Shown here: positions 23,204 through 31,082 of the stretch, piece after piece
How the letters are laid out: each line of letters starts with the position of its first letter
Numbering within the stretch: position 1 is the first letter of the stretch
Source: Clostridia bacterium
GTDB lineage: Bacteria > Bacillota > Clostridia > Christensenellales > Aristaeellaceae
Reading direction: 5' to 3'
Assembly (NCBI GenBank): GCA_017541205.1
Contig: JAFXZO010000097.1
Span: 1 to 35,694, forward strand
Length of the DNA stretch: 35,694 nucleotides
Notes under the pieces: model-generated
Seen by the model: only the letters and a program-made list of their open reading frames with translations
The model's database searches: none
Told to the model about the DNA's origin: nothing
Made by a program: the position numbers and the translations under genes

Positions 23204-23674
23204 ATGACGGAAAACGTGAGGAAATTTGAAAAGGCGCTGCGGGAGAGCAAGGAGATGCAGGCCAGACTGGCGCAGGAACTGAAAAAGATCGCCGAGGAAA
23301 AGAGCGCGTTAAACGACACGGAGGCCATGGCCGCGGCCGCCCGGGCCCTGGGCTATGATTTCACCGTGGCGGACATGGAGAAAGCCAACGCCGAAGCCCA
23401 GGAATTAGACCCTGAAGAAATGGAGCTGGCCGCCGGGGGCTGGTGCTTTGCGGATTACGACTGTTACACCGCCTGGAACCACGATACCCCCGATCAGCAA
23501 GGGTCCGCCTGTTTCAGCGATTATGAATGTATCACTCTGTTCCATGATTCCAAAGTGGATGATCTCATCGATTATGTGGATGATTTCCTCAATGATGATA
23601 AAACGAAGAAAATGAAAAAAGATGGGAAAGGGCTGATTGATTACATCATCAAAAAGCTGCCCTTTGATATTTGA
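23204..23674 (+). CDS. Nif11-leader RiPP precursor A2
   Basis: 156 residues, a tandem paralogue of A1. The leader (1-79) is nearly the same length and ends ELDPEEMELAAGG. The core begins WCFADYDCYTAWNHD, and the second unit is CFSDYECITLFHD; Cys positions 81, 87, 103 and 109 equal those of A1. After the second unit the proteins diverge completely: A2 has a longer acidic then basic tail (DDLIDYVDDFLNDDKTKKM...YIIKKL). Start: ATG 23204 follows AAAGGAG. The duplication shows which parts are under constraint: leader and Cys units, not the tail. Confidence 0.88.
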   Translation: MTENVRKFEKALRESKEMQARLAQELKKIAEEKSALNDTEAMAAAARALGYDFTVADMEKANAEAQELDPEEMELAAGGWCFADYDCYTAWNHDTPDQQGSACFSDYECITLFHDSKVDDLIDYVDDFLNDDKTKKMKKDGKGLIDYIIKKLPFDI

Positions 23675-23712
23675 TGAAAACCCCATTGATTCTGCGAAAG
23701 GACAAGGACTGC

Positions 23713-24000
23713 ATGCAAATGACAAACAGCAAAAAACAAATCGAGCTTGAGCCGGAAGAAATGGCATCCTTGAGCGGCGGTCAAGCGCTGGGGATCTACC
23801 GGCCGGGCTTTCGCCATAAAAAAGAGTCGCTGCGTTTTTTCAAAACCTGCGTCGGCAACGAAGCCTATACCAAGGCCATGAACAGCGAAGCGGGACGCAC
23901 CCACCACTACGTCGTGGCAAGAACGCTGCTGAATCAAACGGATTGGGAAAAATTCGTGTGGATCGAAGAACACGGCTCTTTGGACGGTTTTCCGGGATAA
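23713..24000 (+). CDS. Short double-glycine-leader peptide A3
   Basis: 95 residues from ATG 23713 (a second ATG at 23719 is equally possible; each has a purine-rich site ten bases ahead). The first 23 residues end IELEPEEMASLSGG, a short GG leader like the end of the A1/A2 leaders but without the Nif11 helices. The presumed mature part is 72 residues, basic then mixed (QALGIYRPGFRHKKESL...), with a single Cys. No CFxDY unit is present, so the radical SAM enzyme may not act on it. It may be an unmodified bacteriocin-like peptide, or an accessory or immunity-related peptide exported by the same C39 transporter. No family recognised. Confidence 0.7.
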   Translation: MQMTNSKKQIELEPEEMASLSGGQALGIYRPGFRHKKESLRFFKTCVGNEAYTKAMNSEAGRTHHYVVARTLLNQTDWEKFVWIEEHGSLDGFPG

Positions 24001-24074
24001 GGATGATCCGTTGCATCAAAAAATATTGAATTCATCATGACCTTACGGCTTTGAAAAAACAGGAGGATAGAAAA

Positions 24075-24719
24075 ATGACGAAAAGATTGATTTCCCTGGC
24101 GCTCGTTGCCATACTGGCGGCAATGCTCATTCCCTCTCTGGCTTTCGCCGATTACTATGGTACTCAGTGGGTCTATACAGATAACGGCAAAAGCCTGAAC
24201 GTACGCAGCGCCCCGAACACCGGGGACAATATCATCGGTTCTCTGGCCTATGCCGCGGAGGTAACGGTTGTCAAGATGTACGATAACGGATGGGCGCAGA
24301 TCCTGTGGGAGCAGAACCAGTACGGCGAATTCGGCGTGGCCTATGTGCAAAGGCGGTTCCTGGTGAATCATAAGCCCACCTCCAAGCCCACCCCCGTGCA
24401 GCCATCGGCCACCACCGCCCCGGCTTCCGGCGGCTCCGCCGACAGCACGAATTACACGAAAGTATTTTCCGACATGAATTCGGAATTCAGGAGCGCCAAA
24501 AAGGTGGACGCCCCCTACACCGTGGTGGCCCGTCCCTCCCGCGCATCCGGCTGGGTGAATCTGCGCTGGGCCCCCAGCACCGAGGCGGAACGCATCGCCA
24601 CCTGCAGCCAAGGTAAGGAACTCACCGTGCTGGCGGAACTGAAAAACTGGTATCAGGTGCAGGACCCCGTCACCGGCATGATCGGCTTCATCAGCCGTCA
24701 GTATGTGACGAAGAAGTGA
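24075..24719 (+). CDS. Exported protein with two bacterial SH3 domains
   Basis: 214 residues. A Sec signal peptide (1-24, cleavage after LAFA) precedes a first SH3_3-type domain (about 30-95: KSLNVRSAPNTGDNIIGSLAYAAEVTVVKM...WAQI) and a Pro/Thr-rich linker (KPTSKPTPVQPSATTAPAS). A second SH3-like domain (about 150-212: GWVNLRWAPSTEAERIATCSQGKELTVLAEL..WYQV) follows. Such domains bind peptidoglycan or wall polymers. The start ATG 24075 follows CAGGAGG. Its second SH3 domain and flanks (RPSRASGWVNLRWAPS) closely match those of the protein at 28090 (RASRASGWVNFRVGPG). The role in the RiPP cluster is unknown; wall-bound immunity or assembly are possibilities. Confidence 0.85.
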   Translation: MTKRLISLALVAILAAMLIPSLAFADYYGTQWVYTDNGKSLNVRSAPNTGDNIIGSLAYAAEVTVVKMYDNGWAQILWEQNQYGEFGVAYVQRRFLVNHKPTSKPTPVQPSATTAPASGGSADSTNYTKVFSDMNSEFRSAKKVDAPYTVVARPSRASGWVNLRWAPSTEAERIATCSQGKELTVLAELKNWYQVQDPVTGMIGFISRQYVTKK

Positions 24720-24776
24720 GCCTGACGGCCATTGAATCAATGATAGTGAATAAATCATAAAGAGAGGAAGACGACC

Positions 24777-26051
24777 ATGAAAAAAGCGCTTGCGATCCTG
24801 CTTTGCCTGGCGATGCTGCTGGGCTGCGCCGCCGCACAGGCAGAAGCTCCCGAAAAACTGTATCTGGCCACCGTGAATATGAACGGTGCGTTCAATCTGC
24901 AGTGCTCCCTGCCGGAAGGCTATGAATTTCAAGAAATCGAATCCACCGACGCCACCTATATCGCCGTTTTCAAGATGGATGAAAACCGCCCCATGCTGAC
25001 CCTGTCCATCGCCTACAACGAGCTGTATTCTGATGTGACGCGGATGAACGACCTGGATGCGGAGGCCCTGGCCCTGATCGAAGATTCCTTCCGGCAAGAG
25101 GACGAAGTGGACATCAGCTATACGGAAACGGCCTACGGGACCAAAGTGATGATGGTCAAGGAAATCAAGGACACCGTGGACTATATGGAATTTTACTCTG
25201 TCTTCCTGGGCTATGAAATCGAAGTTGTGGCGGTCAGCCTGAACAGCGAAGAGGGCCTTACGGACGACCAGATCAAAATGGTCATCGATTTCCTGAGCAA
25301 TCTGGACTTTGTGGAAGCTGAAAACGACGTCTATCCTCAGCCCGAAGGCGGAAAAAAGTTTGAAAGCGATTGGGCTATTGTCGGCGGGCTGGCGGAAATC
25401 ATCTACGAAGAAGAAGGCTACCGGGTCACGCTGACCATCAATAACCAGGACGGCACAGGCGCGCTTTGGCAGTATTCCTGCTACTACGTGGAAGACACGG
25501 ATTCCCTTCTTTCCGTTTCCTCCAGCCGAACCAACTTCACCATTAATCCGAATAACGGCGAAACAGTATACGGTGACGTCGCATACGAAGGGATCGACGA
25601 AGAAGGCATGGAAACAACATTCAGCATTGACGATCACGGCTGCCTCATCTGGAAGGACGGCCATGACGACGCTGGCGCGGGCCTGGAATTTGTCAATATC
25701 GGTCGATTCGATGGTGTATGGCGGAATGAGGAGGAAGAAGTGGAGGTCGAGTTCATGTGGAACGGCCTGACCGAAGATGAAATGTTCTACACCGTATATA
25801 TCACCCGCGGCAAGACCGATGGGGATCATTATACGAATTTCCTGATGAACGGCACCTATGATCCTGCCACCGGCAGGCTGAGTGCGTATGGCACCTGCCT
25901 GCTGTTCACCAGGAACGCCGCCGGAGAATATGATTCCAGCGAAGACAGTGAGACCTACGACGCATTCTTCTCTTTGATGGAAGACGGCAGGCTGCTCTTT
26001 GAAACGGCCAACGGCATCGAGTTGGAATACGACCTCATGGGGCATCAATGA
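24777..26051 (+). CDS. Exported (probable lipoprotein) modular protein
   Basis: 424 residues, no named family recognised. The N-terminus MKKALAILLCLAMLLGC contains a lipobox-like LLGC (Cys17), though AQA-EA could also be cut by signal peptidase I. Module B (about 28-183: FNLQCSLPEGYEFQ, TRMNDLDAEAL, SYTETAYGTKV, DDQIKMVIDFLSNLDFVE) recurs at the C-terminus of the 28090 protein. Module C (about 195-310: IIYEEEGYRVTLTIN, LWQYSCYYVEDTDSLLSVS, FSIDDHGCLIWKDGHDDAGAGLEFV) recurs in the 26097 protein. A further beta-rich repeat-like part follows (310-424). Very acidic overall. The start ATG 24777 follows AGAGAGGAAG. The function is unknown; the outer surface is the likely place of action. Confidence 0.82.
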   Translation: MKKALAILLCLAMLLGCAAAQAEAPEKLYLATVNMNGAFNLQCSLPEGYEFQEIESTDATYIAVFKMDENRPMLTLSIAYNELYSDVTRMNDLDAEALALIEDSFRQEDEVDISYTETAYGTKVMMVKEIKDTVDYMEFYSVFLGYEIEVVAVSLNSEEGLTDDQIKMVIDFLSNLDFVEAENDVYPQPEGGKKFESDWAIVGGLAEIIYEEEGYRVTLTINNQDGTGALWQYSCYYVEDTDSLLSVSSSRTNFTINPNNGETVYGDVAYEGIDEEGMETTFSIDDHGCLIWKDGHDDAGAGLEFVNIGRFDGVWRNEEEEVEVEFMWNGLTEDEMFYTVYITRGKTDGDHYTNFLMNGTYDPATGRLSAYGTCLLFTRNAAGEYDSSEDSETYDAFFSLMEDGRLLFETANGIELEYDLMGHQ

Positions 26052-26096
26052 GCATAGAAGTGTATCCATCCAGTCACATCAAAGGAGACAGAAACC

Positions 26097-28031
26097 ATGA
26101 GCATCATGAAAAAGATTTTTGCAATGATCCTGATTGCGGCGCTGTGCCTGAGCGGGACGGTGCTGGCGGAGGAAGCGCCCGCCGTCACTGCTGCGGACTA
26201 TCTGGGAGAATGGGTGGATCTGGACGGCGCCTGCAACATTGATATTACGGAACATACCGATGGAGAGACGATTGACGGCTATGTCGCCAACGTCGAGATG
26301 CCCATCATTGAAAAAGATGGACTGTGTTACGTCGTTTGGTCTTACGCCTGTGTCTGGGATGACGAGACGCAGACCATGAAGAGCACCGCCCGTTTCGTAG
26401 GCAAGGGTGATTACGATCCGGACAGCGAAGAGGAAATCACGGATTCCAGTCTGGACTACACCGCCGCGACATTCCGCTTTGACGAAGAAGGGCGGCTTGC
26501 CTGGAGCGACGAAAACGAAACCGCTGACGACGGGCTGCTCTTTGTGCGGCCCATCGGCTGGGGCGAGAGCGTGTACGCGAGCTTCCGGGGCGAGTGGGTG
26601 GAGTGTGAGACCCATTTCACCCAAATGACCATTGAAGAGAACCCTGTGGAAGGTTTGGACGTTGAGATCGTATCCCCGCTGACCCACGGCGCGTATATCT
26701 TCAAGAGCACGGTTCAGTACGACGCGGATGAGCGCTGCTTTACCTACGACAAGGGCAAATTCTGGGACGTGCCCATCACCGAAGAAGAGAATCCCGAGCT
26801 GGGCGAAGAGAAGATCGCCGGAACCAGCGGCATATTCGCCTTCGTCTGGGAAGAGGATCGCCTGGTCCTGACCTGGACGGACGACAGCCAGCCGGACAGG
26901 GAAGTGCGGTTTGAGCGTGCGGAAACCGACGCCGAGCCTGCCGGAGCTGCGGCCTTTGAGGGCGTTTGGCAGTGCGACCGGGCAACCATCGCCATGTATT
27001 GGGAAGAAGAGGGCTTCAAGGTGCTGATCACCTGGGGAAGCAGCGCCTGGGAGCACTCGGAATGGGAATACAGCTGCTATTACCACGAAGAAAACAATAC
27101 GGTGGTATCCGTGCCCTTCGGCATCCGCACGGAATATGTGTACGGCGATAACGGCGAACTCGTATCCGCCACCGAAGCGTATAACGACGGGGAAGCCGTC
27201 TTTTCTCTGGACGAGGAAGGAAAGCTGATCTGGCTGGATGAGAAGGAAAACGCGGGCGACGGGATGCGGTTTGAGAAAATCCCCGAAGAGCCTGCCGATC
27301 TTACCTTCGCCACCATCGGGGACGCGATGAATGCGGAAGGCTATACCGGTATTGCTGGCGGCGATGATGAACACTATGTGGCGGTGGTTGAACTGGACGG
27401 CGCGTATCTCCGCGTGGTGGCCAAGGTGGACGACGAAGCCCGCAGGCTGGGCGACGCCACCCTGGATTATGTGGATGCCGACACGCTTGAAGCCGCGTTT
27501 GCGGCATATAACGCCTATATCGAAACGCTGCCCATCGCCTATGAAGAGGAGATCACCGCCCAGCCCCTGACCCAGGAGGAATTGGACGCGCTGGCGGGCA
27601 AAACCCTGCTGGAATTGGAGGAAGCGGGCTATGAATCCAGCTCTTCCCATATGGGAGAAGACGACGCAGCCATTTATACCGTAAGCTATGGCCTGTTTGA
27701 ATATGATCTGCTGCTGAACGGAACCTATACCGAATACATGGAGCACAATGACAGCGGCTATATCGGCGATCTGACGGTCAAGAGCGCCGCCTTGGCCGGC
27801 ATTTCCCGTAATGCGGTGGAGATGCGCTATCACGCGGACGGCACTTACGATGAAGAAAACGATTCTTGGGCTGAATTCAATGGAATCATGGAGATGATCA
27901 CCAACGCCTTGTCCAGCGAAAACCCGGAAGAAGCTATTCAAGCGCTGATCGAAGCCATGCCTGAACAGGCTGAAGAGATCCAGGCGTTCGCGGAAATCAT
28001 TTCCGCCATGACCGAACAGAGCGAAGAATGA
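26097..28031 (+). CDS. Large exported acidic repeat-module protein
   Basis: 644 residues with a signal peptide (1-24, cleavage after TVLA). It consists of beta-rich, lipocalin-like modules. The first (about 35-150) has GYVANVEMPI, YVVWSYACVWDDE and FRFDEEGRLAWSDENETADDGLLFV. A middle one follows (160-280). A module C copy (about 285-405) carries MYWEEEGFKVLITW, WEYSCYYHEENNTVVSVP and FSLDEEGKLIWLDEKENAGDGMRFE. The C-terminal region (410-644) has two unrelated-looking parts and a Glu-rich helical end. No catalytic motif seen. Start: ATG 26097 is eight bases after AAAGGAGA; ATG 26106 gives MKKIF. It is in line with the neighbours, with 45-60 base gaps, so probably co-transcribed. Confidence 0.8.
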   Translation: MSIMKKIFAMILIAALCLSGTVLAEEAPAVTAADYLGEWVDLDGACNIDITEHTDGETIDGYVANVEMPIIEKDGLCYVVWSYACVWDDETQTMKSTARFVGKGDYDPDSEEEITDSSLDYTAATFRFDEEGRLAWSDENETADDGLLFVRPIGWGESVYASFRGEWVECETHFTQMTIEENPVEGLDVEIVSPLTHGAYIFKSTVQYDADERCFTYDKGKFWDVPITEEENPELGEEKIAGTSGIFAFVWEEDRLVLTWTDDSQPDREVRFERAETDAEPAGAAAFEGVWQCDRATIAMYWEEEGFKVLITWGSSAWEHSEWEYSCYYHEENNTVVSVPFGIRTEYVYGDNGELVSATEAYNDGEAVFSLDEEGKLIWLDEKENAGDGMRFEKIPEEPADLTFATIGDAMNAEGYTGIAGGDDEHYVAVVELDGAYLRVVAKVDDEARRLGDATLDYVDADTLEAAFAAYNAYIETLPIAYEEEITAQPLTQEELDALAGKTLLELEEAGYESSSSHMGEDDAAIYTVSYGLFEYDLLLNGTYTEYMEHNDSGYIGDLTVKSAALAGISRNAVEMRYHADGTYDEENDSWAEFNGIMEMITNALSSENPEEAIQALIEAMPEQAEEIQAFAEIISAMTEQSEE

Positions 28032-28089
28032 TAGAAGCAGTATAAACAAACCGTATGCAAGCGGCAAATGAAAAAGGAGGAACAACCCC

Positions 28090-29241
28090 ATGAAAAAGCA
28101 AATCATCGCATTCCTGTTCGCGGCCGTTCTGCTGCTGACGGCCCTCCCTGCGGTATTGGCGGAGGAGGAAGGGCCGGAGGGCAAACCCATGACGATTGAG
28201 GAAATGATGGGACTCAATCCGGCTGAATGGCCCAAGACCATGTATGTATATACCGAAAACAGAGGCAAGCTGAACGTGCGCAGCGAGCCCAAATCCGGCG
28301 ACAACGTGATCGATCAGCTGGAATACGGCACGGAAGTGATCGTAGAGAGCCCGGTGATCATCAATCCTGAATGGAGCTGCATTCGGAGTAAAAAAGCCAA
28401 GGATGGCATCGCCTACGTCATGACGCGCTATCTCAAAAACAGCAGACCCAGCGATGCGGATAAAGTCGCCGAAGAAAAAGCCAACAAGGAAGAATTGAAC
28501 CGACAGATCAAAAGCGAACGTGCGTTGGAGCAGCCCCTTCTGCTTGCTGTTCGCGCTTCACGCGCTTCCGGCTGGGTCAACTTCCGCGTAGGCCCCGGCG
28601 TGGCGGCGGACCGCATCGCCTCCCTGCCGGACGGCCGGGAACTGAAAGCTATCGGTGAAACGGATAAGTGGTATCAGGCCATCGATTCCGAAACCGGCAA
28701 GACCGGCTATATCAGCAAGAATTACGTCACCGTGCTGGGCGCCGTGAAGGAAGAGCCTGCCAAGGAACAGATGGGCAAGTTGATCGTGAACGGTGAATTC
28801 GCCCTGCAATGCCAGCTGCCCGAAGGCTATTCTATGCAGCTCATCAACACCCTGGGCACCAAGATCAGCGCGTTCATCACCAGTGAAGATCCGGAAAAGC
28901 CCATTTTGCAGCTTTCCATTGCCTTTGACGAACTTTTCGCTGACGTGGATCGCATGAACGACCTGTCCGAGGAAGCGCTCAGGGGGCTGGAGGAGAGCTT
29001 CGCCGAAATGAACGAAGTGGAAATTTCCTATACGGAAACCGCCTACGGCACCAAGCTGCTCATCGCCCGGGAAGTGGGCGACGATACGGATTTCGTGGAT
29101 ATCCTGTCCGTGTATAAGGGCTATTCCATCGAATTCGTCATGACCCCCAATCCCGAAGCCAAGGATCAGACGCTCACCGACGCGCAGATCCAGATGTGCA
29201 TCGATTTCCTGAGCGAAGTGGATTTCGTGGAAGTGAAATAA
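28090..29241 (+). CDS. Exported SH3-SH3-module B protein
   Basis: 383 residues: signal peptide (1-24), SH3 domain (about 55-117: GKLNVRSEPKSGDNVIDQLEYGTEVIV), charged linker helix (118-152), second SH3 (about 155-215: GWVNFRVGPGVAADRIASLPDGRELKAI..WYQAI) and module B (about 228-383: FALQCQLPEGYSMQ, DRMNDLSEEAL, SYTETAYGTKL, DAQIQMCIDFLSEVDFVE). The first part is a paralogue of the 24075 protein and the last part of module B of the 24777 protein, so it looks like a fusion of domains found in its neighbours. The start ATG 28090 follows AAAGGAGGA. The SH3 domains suggest wall attachment; the purpose of module B is unknown. Confidence 0.83.
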   Translation: MKKQIIAFLFAAVLLLTALPAVLAEEEGPEGKPMTIEEMMGLNPAEWPKTMYVYTENRGKLNVRSEPKSGDNVIDQLEYGTEVIVESPVIINPEWSCIRSKKAKDGIAYVMTRYLKNSRPSDADKVAEEKANKEELNRQIKSERALEQPLLLAVRASRASGWVNFRVGPGVAADRIASLPDGRELKAIGETDKWYQAIDSETGKTGYISKNYVTVLGAVKEEPAKEQMGKLIVNGEFALQCQLPEGYSMQLINTLGTKISAFITSEDPEKPILQLSIAFDELFADVDRMNDLSEEALRGLEESFAEMNEVEISYTETAYGTKLLIAREVGDDTDFVDILSVYKGYSIEFVMTPNPEAKDQTLTDAQIQMCIDFLSEVDFVEVK

Positions 29242-29250
29242 CCACGTTTC

Positions 29251-29290
29251 AATATGCTTGCAGTGCCGAAAAGCGCGCTGCAAGCATATT
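29251..29290. terminator. Strong hairpin between exported-protein genes
   Basis: AATATGCTTGCAG (29251-29263) is perfectly complementary to CTGCAAGCATATT (29278-29290). No long T-run follows (GTTCATC), so it may be a weak terminator, an mRNA-stabilising stem at the 3' end of the upstream gene, or a site that sets the level of the M15 peptidase gene. Confidence 0.55.
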
Positions 29291-29329
29291 GTTCATCAGA
29301 CGGACAAGGCGGAGAGGAGATGTGTTCCG

Positions 29330-30034
29330 GTGAAAAAATTGATCCCCATCCTGCTGGCGGCTTCGCTGCTTTGCATCGTATGCTGTTCCATCGCCGAAGA
29401 AACGGCGCAGCCCGAATCGGATTCCGGCTTCTGGATCTCCGAGATCACGGACGAGATCTTTGAAAGGATTCAGGGAAAATCCTTTAAGGACGATTGCACG
29501 CTGCCCCGGGAAGACCTAAGGTATCTGCACGTGCTCCATGTGGGGCTGGACGGAGAAACCCACGAGGGCGAGATGATCGTCAATTACCACATCGCCGAGG
29601 ATGTACTGGATATCCTCCGGCAGCTTTATGAAGCAAAGTATCCCATTGAAAAGATCCGCTTGGTGGATGAATATGACGCGGACGACGAGCTTTCCATGGA
29701 GGACAACAACTCCTCCTCCTTCAATTTCCGCTTCATTTCCCACACCACCCGCGTGTCCAAACACGGCCTGGGCCTGGCGGTGGATATCAACACCCTGTAC
29801 AACCCCTACACCAAGATCGTGGACGGCGTGCGCATCGTGGAACCCGTCACCGGCGAGCCTTACCTGGATCGGGACGCGGATTTCCCCTGTAAAATCGATC
29901 ATGAAGACTTGTGCTATAAGCTCTTTACCGAGCACGGCTTCGAGTGGGGCGGCGACTGGGAGGACCGGAAGGACTACCAGCATTTTGAGATTCCCACCGA
30001 CGTGATCTCGGAATGGTATCCCGACAATCAATAA
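29330..30034 (+). CDS. Exported M15-family D,D-/L,D-peptidase (VanY/CwlK-like)
   Basis: 234 residues from GTG 29330, nine bases after GGAGAGGAGA. Signal peptide (about 1-22, SIA before EE). The catalytic domain has the M15 zinc motif HGLGLAVD (His145, Asp152) and DYQHFE (His218, with Asp215 as candidate catalytic acid). Family members cut D-Ala or stem-peptide bonds of peptidoglycan outside the membrane. The frame is open upstream through the hairpin, but no SD stands there. In the cluster it could remodel the wall to let the exported peptides through, confer immunity, or be a passenger. Confidence 0.85.
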   Translation: MKKLIPILLAASLLCIVCCSIAEETAQPESDSGFWISEITDEIFERIQGKSFKDDCTLPREDLRYLHVLHVGLDGETHEGEMIVNYHIAEDVLDILRQLYEAKYPIEKIRLVDEYDADDELSMEDNNSSSFNFRFISHTTRVSKHGLGLAVDINTLYNPYTKIVDGVRIVEPVTGEPYLDRDADFPCKIDHEDLCYKLFTEHGFEWGGDWEDRKDYQHFEIPTDVISEWYPDNQ

Positions 30035-30056
30035 TCAATTCTGAGGAGGCAATACC

Positions 30057-30698
30057 ATGAAAAAACTGATTTCTTTCCTTTGTGCGCTGCTGCTGGTCTG
30101 CTGTGCTTCGGCCGCTGTCGCCGAGCCATATGTGTCTAACCTTTACGCGCCGAAAACGCCGGAAACGCTCAAAACGCTGTTGGGCGGCAAAAGTTTTTAC
30201 GTCCGCGTCAACGGCATAGAAGTAAGCGGCGAGGACGAGGACGCCCGTTTCAGGATCACGCTCACCGTCTGTGAAAGGGATCGGTTCGATGCGGCGGTGA
30301 TCGAGAATCTGGCGGTGCATGATATCCTCCAGTTCGGAAACGGCGACGCCGCGATGGTCCTGGAAGTGATCCCCGATGAATCCGGCGTCACGGTCAAGGG
30401 CGGCGAAAATGTCTATTCCTTCTATAAGGAAGAAGACGGAAGCTATACCGTCACCACGGATGGGGAGTATCCCTTCTGGACGGAAGTTTTCTCTGTCACC
30501 GTTCCGCTGGAAAAAGACGTCCGCTTCCTGGACTGGAGCGATCCGGAAAACCAGGGTGAGCCTGTGCAGCTGGGATTTGACGCTCTCCGCGATCTGTTGC
30601 AGGGGGATACAAACTTTTCCCCGTACAATACGTGCGTCACCTTTGATGAGAACGGAAAGATGGTTGAATTCCTTTACAATTATTCTCCCTGGAATTGA
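30057..30698 (+). CDS. Exported protein of unknown function
   Basis: 213 residues with a signal peptide (1-22, cleavage after AAVA). The rest is beta-rich, with acidic patches, and no named domain recognised (ARFRITLTVCERDRFDAA, DAAMVLEVIPDESGVTV, FDALRDLLQGDTN). A lipobox-like LLVCC is also present in the signal region, so lipidation is possible. The start ATG 30057 follows TGAGGAGG, 23 bases after the M15 peptidase gene, so they are co-transcribed. Confidence 0.78.
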   Translation: MKKLISFLCALLLVCCASAAVAEPYVSNLYAPKTPETLKTLLGGKSFYVRVNGIEVSGEDEDARFRITLTVCERDRFDAAVIENLAVHDILQFGNGDAAMVLEVIPDESGVTVKGGENVYSFYKEEDGSYTVTTDGEYPFWTEVFSVTVPLEKDVRFLDWSDPENQGEPVQLGFDALRDLLQGDTNFSPYNTCVTFDENGKMVEFLYNYSPWN

Positions 30699-30753
30699 GA
30701 TATGCTGAACATAGACATCATGGATACCGTTCTGCGAAAGGAGGAACATAACC

Positions 30754-31014
30754 GTGAGTGACAAGCAGGAACTGAACATGGATGATATGGGCCAGGCAGC
30801 CGGAGGCTGGGAGTTTCACGCCGAGGGGAAACACCTCACATAGCTCAACGGGTATGATATCAAATGCCCGTATTGCGGGAACGCCAGCGCGGATGTCGTG
30901 AAGAAGAGCGCAGCGAGTCCCAGCGAAGTATTATTCAAATGCGAAAACTGCCAGAAGACTTTTTTTCTCCGCTGGGACAGGCTCTACAACAAGGTGATCG
31001 TCGTTAAGCGTTGA
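30754..31014 (+). pseudogene. Double-glycine-leader peptide A4 with in-frame TAG
   Basis: GTG 30754 follows AAAGGAGG by ten bases. The frame gives MSDKQELNMDDMGQAAGG, whose ELNMDDMGQAAGG matches the ends of the A1/A2 leaders. WEFHAEGKHLT then leads to TAG at 30841-30843. The same frame continues without another stop for 56 codons to TGA 31012-31014 and encodes a zinc-ribbon-like part (CPYCG ... CENC, ending in KVIVVKR). If the TAG is a mutation or error, this was an 86-residue peptide with a zinc ribbon core. If real, the product is an 11-residue peptide after leader removal. It lies just before the transport genes. Confidence 0.6.
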
Positions 31015-31082
31015 CTGATCTCCCTGGTGATCGATATTTCAGACGAGATTCAGTATCACTTGCGGAAGGAAAGAAATCTGTT

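Noticed and set aside
23934-28304. Two long minus-strand open frames (711 and 741 codons) opposite the exported proteins
   Set aside because: They mirror the acidic, GAA/GAT-rich plus-strand genes, which gives Phe/Ile/Val/His-rich antisense frames. No ribosome site or family features were seen.
29251-29329. Upstream extension of the M15 peptidase frame
   Set aside because: It begins within a perfect hairpin, has no SD and would place a non-signal sequence before a good signal peptide. GTG 29330 has an SD.
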